DNA of 64,000 nucleotides, taken from Lepidurus packardi. Taxonomy: Eukaryota; Arthropoda; Branchiopoda; Notostraca; Triopsidae. The position numbers were made by a program, and so were the translations under genes. This document shows, in pieces, positions 1-9,183 of this stretch (position 1 is its first letter; the number at the start of each line of letters is the position of its first letter). The stretch lies in assembly GCA_023053545.1 (NCBI GenBank), contig JAKZAN010000007.1, forward strand, positions 3,782,001-3,846,000, in the 5' to 3' direction. The notes under the pieces are model-generated. The model ran no database searches. It was not told where the DNA came from and worked only from the letters and a program-made list of their open reading frames with translations.

Positions 1-715
1 TTGCTAAAAATTTCCAAGGCGTTTGGCGATACGTAGTGCAGATTCCCCATGAAGGGTACTTTACGCAAACTGTTGAAGTCACCAAGTGTTTGTAAGTAAC
101 ACAAATTCAAGACTAAAAATATAGAAACACTGATTAGGTTAACGATGATATTACTTTTTTATAGGCAAAAGAAGTGTAATTTTATGGAAGGATCGTGTTT
201 GGCGTCTCCCAGGTGGTTAAGTTTGTTAGTAGCTGAACTTTATTATCCTCACGCTCGATTTCCTACGCCCAAACCAGGTAATTACTCCGTTGTTCCCTCT
301 GTGCCTCTACGGTAAACCTATTTGTTACGTGGAGCGTGCTCAAGTCCCCAAATGGGTACACATACAGTCCAATATAGCCTATAATACTATGGTTTTACTA
401 TCCTTGTAGTTGTCAGCGCACGGGCGAATAACGGAGCCAATAATGTACCGAACACTCCCCCACCTGCACCTACTCCGCCTTCATTACTCGCACCTTTACC
501 TGGGCGGACTGGTAGACAGTCGAATCCTACGTATTGCGATGGCGTGGATGAAATTGGTTGCTTTCAAGTAACGTTTCGAAATTTGACTCCCTCAGTTCAA
601 TTGCATATTTTTGTGGTTCTCTGTTTAGGTGCGACTATATTACGATTGGTTTTTGGTTCCTGGCAGTTGTAAGTGCTGGAAACAAGACTTTTTTACAAAG
701 TATGGAAAAAAGTAG
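1..715 (+). CDS. Spatzle/neurotrophin-like cystine-knot ligand, 3' part
   Basis: Four exons are readable: 1-91 (cut by the window edge, frame from base 3), 165-277, 410-567 and 629-715. All introns are GT-AG and all phases agree. They give 148 residues and a TAG stop at 713-715. The first exon reads WRYVVQIPHEGYFTQTVEVT, the strand-pair pattern of Spatzle-type cystine knots. Later segments carry C-rich pieces: KCNFMEGSCLASPRW, then a Pro-rich linker (PNTPPPAPTPPS), then YCDGVDEIGCFQ and LYYDWFLVPGSCKCWK. The closing CxC fits a cystine knot. Spatzle-family proteins are secreted pro-ligands for Toll receptors or act as Drosophila neurotrophins. Which member this is cannot be settled; I lean toward the NT1/Spz2-like group from memory of the C-terminus. 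The signal peptide and prodomain would lie left of the window. Confidence 0.72.
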
Positions 716-800
716 GGTATTTGTAGTCATGAATTGTGTTTTTTTATTGCTAATTTATTTGTAAAGAAGAGCTTTATGTATTGTCATATTTGCCGTTTAA

Positions 801-806
801 AATAAA
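801..806 (+). terminator. Poly(A) signal AATAAA of the Spatzle-like gene
   Basis: A canonical AATAAA lies about 86 bp after the TAG stop of the Spatzle-like gene, in an AT-rich 3' region. Its position suits the 3' end of that transcript. The cleavage site itself is not visible. Confidence 0.5.
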
Positions 807-978
807 ATCACAGGGAGATTAAAAATATGCTCAAGTTGTTATAGATGATACTCAAGACCTGAATAAAAAGAAGGGAAGACTGAAACAAACACTTTCTTCT
901 TCTCAATATCCTTGACCCCAAGTATAGAGCCACACTTAGATGGTGAACAATTAGGCTTCCTGGCTATACAATATTGAC

Positions 979-1070
979 GGCAACGAAACACAAGGACGAC
1001 TCGACAAAACGAATACGGTGTACCCGACAAAAGGACGGTTACATATTTAAAGGGACGGTTTTCACTGAAA
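979..1070 (+). mobile_element. Foldback element, decayed left-arm remnant (copy a)
   Basis: The stretch reads GGCAACGAAACACAAGGACG followed by ACTCGACAAAAC, GTGTACCCGACAAAAGGACG and TTTAAAGGGACGG. These match in order the left arm of the palindromic family seen full length at 59298-59783. The core and right arm are missing, so this is a fossil fragment. Confidence 0.6.
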
Positions 1071-1476
1071 AGCGAAAATATTTTATATTCAAAATCAAGT
1101 AGAAAGAGTCGGTGCTCAATATCTGTTAGGAATGAATATGAGGAAACAATCCAAGCAAGCCGCTCTAGCGTAATCGAATCTTTCATTCATATTTTGATCC
1201 GAGCGCGCTATTATATATAGTTAGTTACGCATAGTTGTAGTGACTTAAAAAAATTGTGGCGTATTTGTTGTTGCTGGTTTATCAAAGCGTTTTTAAAACT
1301 ACAGAAACAAGATACACATTATTTAAAACCAAAAGCAACACTAGTTTAGCGCACCATGTCTTTGTGCCAAGGGGAGTAACATCTGAAAAGGAAAAAAAAT
1401 ATTTTATAGCAGATCAAATGAAGTGTTCTGGCTCAAGAACTCATCTGTCAATTATACATATTGTCAGCGGGCTAGA

Positions 1477-1513
1477 CTACACTTTGATCTTAGCCAAAAG
1501 GCCGAGAAGCGAT
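1477..1513 (-). pseudogene. U2 snRNA 5'-end fragment (37 nt), retropseudogene-like
   Basis: On the minus strand this begins ATCGCTTCTCGGCCTTTTGG and runs through CTAAGATCAAAGTGTAG, which is the U2 snRNA 5' end (nt 1 to about 37). The AAA in ATCAAAGTG agrees with the Drosophila form as I recall it. Similarity stops at GTAG, so the remaining ~150 nt of U2, including the Sm site, is absent and it cannot be a working U2 gene. The fragment is bracketed by AGCGGGCTAGA (1466-1476) and AGCGGGTTAGA (1517-1527), an 11-bp direct repeat with one mismatch. The left repeat abuts the fragment and the right is three A's away. This looks like a target-site duplication from insertion of reverse-transcribed U2. 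Confidence 0.75.
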
Positions 1514-1729
1514 AAAAGCGGGTTAGACTGCTCCCAATTTTACCTGATTTTTCCGAAAGGGCGTTCCGTAAGATGGCGTTCCATCATTTCGTAGTTTTTC
1601 GACTACCCGGAAAGTCTGTGACCACGCCTTCACGGTGAAATCGCGAGCAAAAGATAAATAAAACGTAAAAGAAGATAGAAAGAAGAAGAAATGGAAAAGG
1701 CAGACTAGTGAACTTAATTTAAAGCAAAA

Positions 1730-2562
1730 ATGGCCATTGGGGAACAAGGGGGGCCACCGCCTGGTAATGACGTCGACAAGGATAGAAACTAGGTTTATTT
1801 ATAATTTATTTTAAAATTTTAGAATTTGATTTTGAGCTTACGGCCGCCCAAAGCCAGGCGATTTTCAATGATTTTGTGCAATGGCAACTTGCAGAGAGGC
1901 AAAGGTTAACTGGGAATACTAATGAAGTTCCAGAAGAAATGAGGACTGTAGCCCCCAGGTTGCTTTAACTTTGTCGTGTCGCCTGAAATATTTTTTCGTA
2001 ATTTGATAGATTGCAGCTCGCATTAGGACCATTAAGCCAGCTGAAAAGTCGTTTCCATGTCTTAGCCGAGAGCTTTTCTCAGTCAGAGGCAAGAGAAGTT
2101 ATTAGAGCCAAAGCTGCGTCTGTTGATCTCAGGAGTTTGACTCCGCAAGCGTTCCATGATTTGCTCACAGAAGTTTTTGAGGTTTTTTTACCAAGTTATA
2201 AAACGATGAAACTGTAATATTCAATCCATTTTTTAGGGTGGCCTTATTACCCAAGAACGAGTATTAGTGGTGTATTATTTTTGCTCTGATATTGCTATAC
2301 GAGCCATAGAGGAGGAAGGCACCTACTTATTTCAACGATTTATGTCATGGAGTGCCAATTACTTACGAGACAAAGTATCGACTGTTGTTGCTCGACAAGG
2401 CGGCTGGGTAAATTTTCTAACAATTACATGTCTTGTATTCTTATCCTCTACCAGTTAGCCGTGCTCAATTCTGGACTAAACTATGCCACGAAAATCGCAC
2501 TTACATTCTTCTGCGTGGTAGCTGCTGCCTCATTAGTGGCCTGTATGCTCAATAAACGATAA
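1730..2562 (+). CDS. Bcl-2 family apoptosis regulator, tail-anchored
   Basis: Five exons (1730-1763, 1823-1958, 2010-2181, 2237-2407, 2455-2562) give 206 residues, a normal Bcl-2-family length. The start ATG is in good context (AAAAATGG). Residues ~12-56 hold a BH4-like helix (AIFNDFVQWQLAERQRL). A BH1-like segment, VFEGGLITQERVLVVYYF, lies near 112-129. BH2 ends with ARQGGW at 166-171, and the exon ends exactly at that Trp, where many Bcl-2 genes have a conserved intron. Residues ~185-203 (IALTFFCVVAAASLVACML) form one hydrophobic segment followed by NKR, a typical mitochondrial/ER tail anchor. The usual NWGR of BH1 is replaced by TQER, and the BH3 region (~57-75) lacks a clear LxxxGD. Pro- versus anti-apoptotic role cannot be told. 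The exon-2 donor is weak (AG/GTTGCT). An AATAAA overlaps the last codons (2551-2556). Confidence 0.85.
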
Positions 2563-2939
2563 ATACATTATTCCCTTGTCAATGCAGGATATTTCAAAAT
2601 CATGTACCATATGCCTAATCCCAGGTCTTCCGCTGCAGTCTATCTTCATTATATTAGTGTTTGTATGGGGGAAAAATTACCTATTTTCGTTAAAGAAATG
2701 TGTTAACGTTTACTCAGCTGTATTAACGTTTATTCAGCTACATTTAAACCTGGCGCCAAACTTTGAAATCGATGACAGAACGGGCCCCTATCAGAAGCTT
2801 GAGCCACAGGAGCCAATGGGAGAGGGCCAGCGAGTAACAGCCCTGCTCGACGTGTCATCTTCACGGAGACCGGTCAGAAAGATTCACTTTGGGTTTTTCT
2901 TCTCAGTTGGTGGCAGTGTATAGTGTGCTTTGTCTAAAA

Positions 2940-4837
2940 ATGATGCGATTCATCGCATTATTCTTCTGCGTTTTAGCCACCGTTTCGGCAAGCGATGTCG
3001 TAGACCTGGGTGATGGCGACTTCGATTCAAAACTCGCCACTTTTGACACCGCATTGGTCATGTTCTATGCTCCCTGGTAAGCTTAATTTTTGCTCTTTAA
3101 ACACGCTGGTCTGACTGTGCATATCTTTGAAGGTGCGGTCACTGCAAAAAGCTGAAACCCGAGTTCGACAAGGCTTCAGGCGACTTGAAAAACAATGATC
3201 CTCCAGTCCATCTCGTCAAGGTATGAATCTCGCAATTTTTCAAATATACTTTCGTCTAACCACTGGGAAACTTGGCCCTCAACTACAGGTGGATTGTACT
3301 GAAGATGGCAAAGCTGTTTGCGGTCGATTCTCTGTCCAAGGCTATCCTACCCTGAAGATTTTCCGCAATGGGGAGATGTCTGCGGAATATAATGGGCCTC
3401 GCGATGCCAGTAAACCCATTTTCTGTTTATTTCGCAACCGAAATTTCATTTCTTAATGTCTTTTCACTTTCGTTTTCAACAGACGGTATCATCAAGTATA
3501 TGCGAGCTCAAGTCGGACCTGCCGCCAAGGAATTGACCAATGTGCAAAGCCATGAAAAGTTTTTGGATGCTGCAGAAGTTGGAGTGGTGGGCTATTTTGC
3601 TGCTGGTTCTCCCCTGAAAACTGCCTTCATGAAACTCGCAGACCAACTCAGAGAAAGCATTCGGTTTGGAATCGCCACCGACAAAGCTGTGTTAGACAAA
3701 GTAGGGGAAAGGTAAGTTCGACATACAAAGCATTTCACAATATATTTTATCTATTTTTTTTAATGAAATTGTATAGTGATGCCATCATTCTATACCGCCC
3801 CAAGCACTTGCACAATAAGTTTGAGCACAGCACGGCGAAGTATTCCGGTGCAGCCAACAAAGAAGATATTAACTCCTGGATCGAGAAATCATTCCACGGT
3901 TTGTGTGGACATCGCACGACTGACAGCGCTGCCCAATTCCGTGACCCCGTTGTCATTGCGTTTTATGGCGTGGACTATAAGAAGAACGTGAAGGGGACCA
4001 ATTACTGGCGTAACCGTATCTTAAAAGTAGCCCAAGCCTACAAAGACGACTTCACCTTCGCCGTTTCCAACAAGGACGACTTTACTCGCGAACTGGGCGA
4101 TTTTGGCTTGGATTACGTCGCCGGGGACAAGCCACGTGTTGTGGCACGCGATGCTAAAGGCAAGAAATACGTCATGAAAGAAGAATTCTCGTAAGTGAAC
4201 TTCAAACTTTTGGGAGAAAAAAAAATTCATTATTCTTGTCCATTTTATAGGCCTGAAACATTTGAGCAATTCTTGAACGATCTGAAAGCCGATACATTGG
4301 AACAATACATCAAATCCGAGCCCATTCCTGAAAAGGATACCCCAGTTAAAGTCGCTGTGGCTAAAAACTTCGATGAAGTCGTCACCCATAACGAAAAAGA
4401 CACCTTGGTCGAGTTTTACGCTCCCTGGTGCGGCCACTGTAAGAAACTCACTCCAGTTTTCGAAGAGTTGGCAACTAAGGTTCGAACCAAGTTCCTGTAA
4501 GACATGAAGTCGACTCATTTCCTGTTGAAATTTCAGTTGCAAGATGAAGATGTAGCTATTGTGAAAATGGACGCCACTGCTAATGACGTACCTTCGGGTT
4601 ATGATGTCCGAGGCTTCCCTACCTTGTTCTGGTTGCCCAAAGATAGCAAAGACTCTCCTAAGAGATACGATGTAAGATTAAAATAGTAGTTTGGGGGCTA
4701 TCTAATGAGATCTTATTTTGTGCTTGTAGGGCGGTCGGGAAGTGGATGACTTTATTAAGTACATTGCCCAGCACGCTACAAGCGAATTGAAGGGGTGGGA
4801 TCGCGATGGCAGTCCTAAGACCAAGGACGAGTTGTAA
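2940..4837 (+). CDS. PDIA3: Protein disulfide isomerase A3 (ERp57/ERp60)
   Basis: Eight exons (2940-3076, 3133-3220, 3289-3409, 3483-3711, 3777-4190, 4251-4479, 4537-4671, 4730-4837) encode 486 residues, close to the family length of ~490. A signal peptide ([16 protein letters not shown]) precedes thioredoxin domain a, whose CGHC is at residues 47-50. Its [11 protein letters not shown] stretch and following GPRDA are ERp57-like. Domains b and b' follow (~110-340), then domain a' with CGHC at 390-393 and [13 protein letters not shown]. The protein ends in KDEL for ER retrieval. ERp57 forms and isomerises disulfides in glycoproteins with calnexin/calreticulin. The first intron splits the Trp codon just before the first CGHC. 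Translation may start at 2940 or at the adjacent ATG at 2943. The exon-6 donor is weak (AAG/GTTCGA) with a stronger decoy 17 nt downstream. Confidence 0.96.
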
Positions 4838-5495
4838 TTGTAGCCAGGACAAATGAAGGAAAAATTGGAAACGAAGAAGTAAAAGTTTCTAGAAAACTGT
4901 GTGCAAGGGGTAGTCATTCCTGGTGAATGGAAAAGATGTGCGGATGTTAACAACCTTCTTCCTCTATACCTTTTCTTTGCTGATATTTAAACGTGAAGTA
5001 ACAAAAAAACGTCGGTCTTTTTACAGAGGAACGATCTGGCCGTCCTTCTCACGAGCAAAGTTATTCCAAACAGTGCTGCAAAAATCTGTTTTTGGGAGGA
5101 ATGAAATATCTTTTTGTATTACAAGTGTGGCTGCAATACATGGCGTGTGAATATATAAACGGTATTCTCCAAAAGAATGGTCGTTCTTTTAATATGCAAG
5201 GAAGATACCCTCGTTATTCTATTGTGAAACCTATTTACTGCGATTTCTTTTAACCCTACTTTTTACCATTTCACCTAACCTTCCTTTCGCAATAATTGAA
5301 ATGCGAAAAGGCAAGTCTGAATTAACCAATTAGAAAACACTTTGCATGGCGTATCGCATTTTAGACAGTTCGCGTTTTGCATTTTGCTATTTTTCTAGCG
5401 CCCGTAGTGTACCCTAGCGAGAAGGTTATAAGTCAACACCAAACTACGCATGTGTGGCGTAAGTTGTTTGTATTTACGATTAATAACTTGCAAAG
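4838..5495. other. Intergenic: ERp57 3' region and cactin 5' region
   Basis: This 658-bp stretch lies between the ERp57 stop and the cactin start, both on the + strand. No canonical AATAAA was found close to the stop. The last ~100 bp before 5496 contains CG-bearing promoter-like sequence (around 5395-5460) but no clear TATA box. No coding exon is supported. Confidence 0.4.
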
Positions 5496-8400
5496 ATGAG
5501 TTCTTCTACGCTTAAACACAAAAACGAAGATAAAAGGTATACTTATAATGTGTTTTTGAAGCATATAAGTTTTCTGTATTTAAACTATAAGAGCGTAACT
5601 AATATACGGTAACCCCTTTTGGACTTTTAATTTTTCGAATCAACTCAGTCTTACTAGGGATTGCTTTCTTTGCCTGTTGCTGTGCCGCTTTCTTAGTCTA
5701 TTTTTCTGTATAGCTAAAATATAGTCTTGCACCTTTTGGTGCAACGAAATCTCCTAATAGGATCAAGTCTACGAGACGTTCAGTAACCAATCAATTCTCA
5801 GAAACGTGACTGATTTGAGTGACTTGAACAATTATTTCCTCTAATGTGTAAGGGAATGACGATTGAAGCGGTGTTACTAAGCGAATAATGACTAATAAAA
5901 CTACTTTTTTTAAAAATTTAGGTCGAGAAGAAGATCAAGATCGCGAAGCCGTGAGGATTATAGCCGAAGAGACTACAAAGATGTAGACAAGTACTCATCT
6001 AAAACTAGAAAGGCTAGAGATGTCTCACCGTCTAGACTTTCGAGACCTAACCGTGGGCAAAAGGGAAGTTACAGTGAAAGCAAGAGATCTAAGGACAGGA
6101 AAAAACCAAGGTCAAAATCCGAGAGCCGCCATTCCTCGTCGGGCACGACAGATTCAGAGGATTCTGATGGACCCGAACGTTCAGCAGGGATGAGCAAAAA
6201 GTTATTAGAAAAGTTGGAAGCCGAGCGTAAACGCATTATGGACGATTATCAAGTACAAAAGGAGAAATTGAAAGCCCTAGAAACTCCTGAAGAAAAGCGC
6301 ATTCGTCGTTTGCTTAAGAAAGAGGCCAAGGAACGGAAAAGAAAGGAACGTATGGGTTGGGATAACGATTATCTTCATTACACTAACGCAGATAATCCGT
6401 TTGGCGATGCCAACTTGCTCGAAACTTTTGTCTGGAAGAAGAAAATGACCAAAGAAGGCAAAATCGATTTCAGCAAGGAAGAACTTGAACGACATACGCG
6501 GTTAAAGCAATTGGAAAACAAGCAAGAATTAGAGAAGGTCAAGAAACGGCGACAGGAACGAGAATTGGAACGAGCTGCGCGCGAAGAAGAATTAGCGATA
6601 GTCCAGCGTCAAAAAGAAGCTGAACAGTTTCGCAGTTGGGAGAAATCCGAAGACCAGTTTCACCTCGAACAAGCCAAACTGAGGTCCACAATTCGTATCC
6701 AAGACGGCAGGGGTAACTTTATATCTTAACTTTATTCTTTCTTTCTAATGCGCTCCGATTTTGTGGGCTTTTTTTTTTTTTAGCCAAACCCATTGATTTG
6801 CTGGCCAAGTATGTCTCATCGGAGGAAGATCCTGAAGCAGTTGAAATGCACGAACCTTATGTGTATCTCACAGGCTTAGCTTTGCCAGACCTGGAAGATT
6901 TATTGGAAGACATCAAAGTAAGATGAAAAGTCCTACCTCGTTTTTCCTTCCATGTATTAATAGTAAGAAAAAAATCATAATGTTGCTTACCATTTAGGTA
7001 TACATGGAGCTCGAGAAGGGGGTTAATGAAGACTACTGGACAGATTTATTGGTAATTGTGGAAGAAGAGCTTCGTGTTTTGCGGAAACGTGAACACACCG
7101 AATACGAAGCAGCTGTAGGACGCCGTGAAGGCGTCCACGAAGCTGTAGCTAAAGATGTGGCCGACGTTTTCAAGGGCAAAACTGCTGTCCAGTTGGAAAC
7201 GTTGCGAACGTCCATTGAAGGCAAGCTGGCTAAACCTACTCCCGGCATTGACGTGTCCTACTGGGAATCATTGCTTTCCCAGCTCAAAGGTAAAAGCTTA
7301 CGTTTACCTCTTTGGAAGACTTATTTTGCGAATTTTTTAACTTTTTTTTTTTCTTAGCGTATATTGCCCGCGCGCGACTTAGAGATAGACATCACGACAA
7401 TCTAAGGAAGAAATTGGAAGCATTGAAGGCTCAGCAAGGCATGCTGCAAGCTGACAGTGAAAAAGATGCAGGTGCTAGTACCACAGGTGGCTCTGAAGAA
7501 GTTTTAATGCCAAAAGAGTTCAGTAAAGCGTCGGACGGTGAGCAGGAAGCGACGGAGAGCGAAACAGATGGGGCGGAAGAAGAGGATGATCTTATCACAC
7601 CGTTTTTGCAAGCCTACAAAGCTGGATGTTATAGTCCTCGTTTAATTCACCCGGAAGAAGAAGACTTGGAATCCAACGCGATAGTACGTAGCCAGGATGA
7701 AGACGCAGCGCTTATTGCAGGTTTGAGACGAAAATTGTTCGGAGGAGACCAAGACAATGCATTGACAACGGCTGCTGTTCCGGAAGTATGTGGAACCTTT
7801 TGCTGGCTTTCTTAGAAAAAAAAGAAAGCGACGTTGAGATGTTTTCTTTTCTTTCTTCTTATCCGTTTCTAGGCTTCTGTAACAGGCGCAGAACTAACGT
7901 TCCGAAAAGAGGCCGGCAAAGGGATGAACGCTGATGAGGCCATGTTCTCCGTGGAAGCGCCTTTGGATAAACCTCAGTACTTGTGGTCCGATAAGTACCG
8001 GCCGCGGAAACCGAGATACTTTAATCGGTAACTATTTAGAAATAATCCCTCGAGTTCGTTATTTTCTTATCTTTTCTATTTTCCTGTTTAGTGTGCACAC
8101 TGGTTTCGAATGGAACAAGTATAATCAGACCCATTACGATATGGACAATCCGCCGCCGAAGATTGTGCAAGGATACAAATTCAACATTTTTTACCCTGAC
8201 TTGATTGACAAAGGCAGCACTCCGCAGTATTTTGTTGTAAGTGCTCACAATATTTGTTGCTTTGTCTTTCGCATTGGGCTGAGGTTTAGAGAGACAAGTA
8301 GTATTTAAAACGTGTTGGCTTTTAGACCGAGAGTTATTTACTAAGCTTTTGAAATTATTTCATTAATGATCTTAGTCTAAGAGCGTATAAAACTAACAAG

Positions 8401-9183
8401 TCTTGTATTGGATTAAGTTTGCCGAAGCTTTCCTTTACAAAACTCAGTATTTAAAAGGGAAACATTGTGGCTGGTTTCTTCTATTCTTTTGCGGATGTTC
8501 CGGGTGACTGAAATTCCCTTTGAAATGATTTAAAGCGATTTTTAAATTTAGTTTCAAAGCGATTTTTGCTGGAAAATACCGGAGCTTATTAACCTAATGT
8601 ACAGAAATTATTTGAGAAACTTGCCTCGTGCTCAGGATCACGTGAGGTAATTTTTGTGTGTGAGTTAGTTCAGCTGATGATTTTTAAAGAACCAACCCAA
8701 GTAAATATGAGTAGGAAGTAAATTAATGTATTTCGAGTGCCTCCCTCTCACGGAAATTTTAAGCTAGTTTTGTAGTCTAACCCACTTTTGGAGGGAAATT
8801 TACTTCTCTCGTTTATTTTCCATAGACTTTGGCATTAAAACATTAAGATTTAGGGCAATGACTAGGCTCTAAATCTGTTTCTCGGTAAGAAATGTGGAGT
8901 GCCTTTACTAGGTTGCTAACTTATCTCTGCAGCTTTTGTCTTTATTGTTCCTTGTATGTTGATGGTTTCATTTTCTTTGGAATGGTTTTTGCAGATTCCA
9001 TGTGCAGACAACCGTGACTTTGCTATTCTAAAGTTCCACGCTGGACCCCCTTATGAAGATATCGCATTTAAAGTGGTTAATCGGGAGTGGGAATATTCGT
9101 ATAAACGAGGCTTTCGCTGCCAGTTCCATAACAACATTTTCCAGCTCTGGTTCCATTTCAAGAGATATCGCTACAGAAGATAA
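5496..9183 (+). CDS. cactin: Cactin
   Basis: Eight exons (5496-5536, 5922-6712, 6784-6917, 6998-7289, 7358-7785, 7873-8027, 8092-8236, 8995-9183) give 724 residues with all phases matching. The N-terminus is Ser/Arg-rich (SRRRSRSRSRED), then comes a charged coiled-coil region. NPFGDANLLETFVW near residue 168 opens the cactin mid domain, which runs on through IDLLAKYVSSEEDPEAVEMHEP and LLEDIKVYMELEKG to YWESLLSQLKAYIARARLRD at ~420. An acidic linker (~460-560) follows. The C-terminal cactus-binding domain (~591-724) shows YRPRKPRYFNRVHTGFEWNK, FHAGPPYEDIAFKVVNREWE and the closing FQLWFHFKRYRYRR. Cactin is nuclear and spliceosome-associated; in Drosophila it was found as a Cactus (IkB) partner. 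Introns are 64-87 bp except the first (385 bp) and last (758 bp). Confidence 0.97.

Larger units (their letters stand above)
716..1729. other. Intergenic: 3' region, foldback remnant, U2 fragment
   Basis: This 1-kb gap separates the Spatzle-like gene from the Bcl-2 family gene. It holds the poly(A) signal at 801, a decayed copy of the palindromic repeat family at about 979-1070, and the U2-derived fragment at 1477-1513. I see no coding exon. The last 150 bp before 1730 is purine-rich and is likely promoter or 5' UTR of the Bcl-2 gene, but no core promoter motif is clear. Confidence 0.5.
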
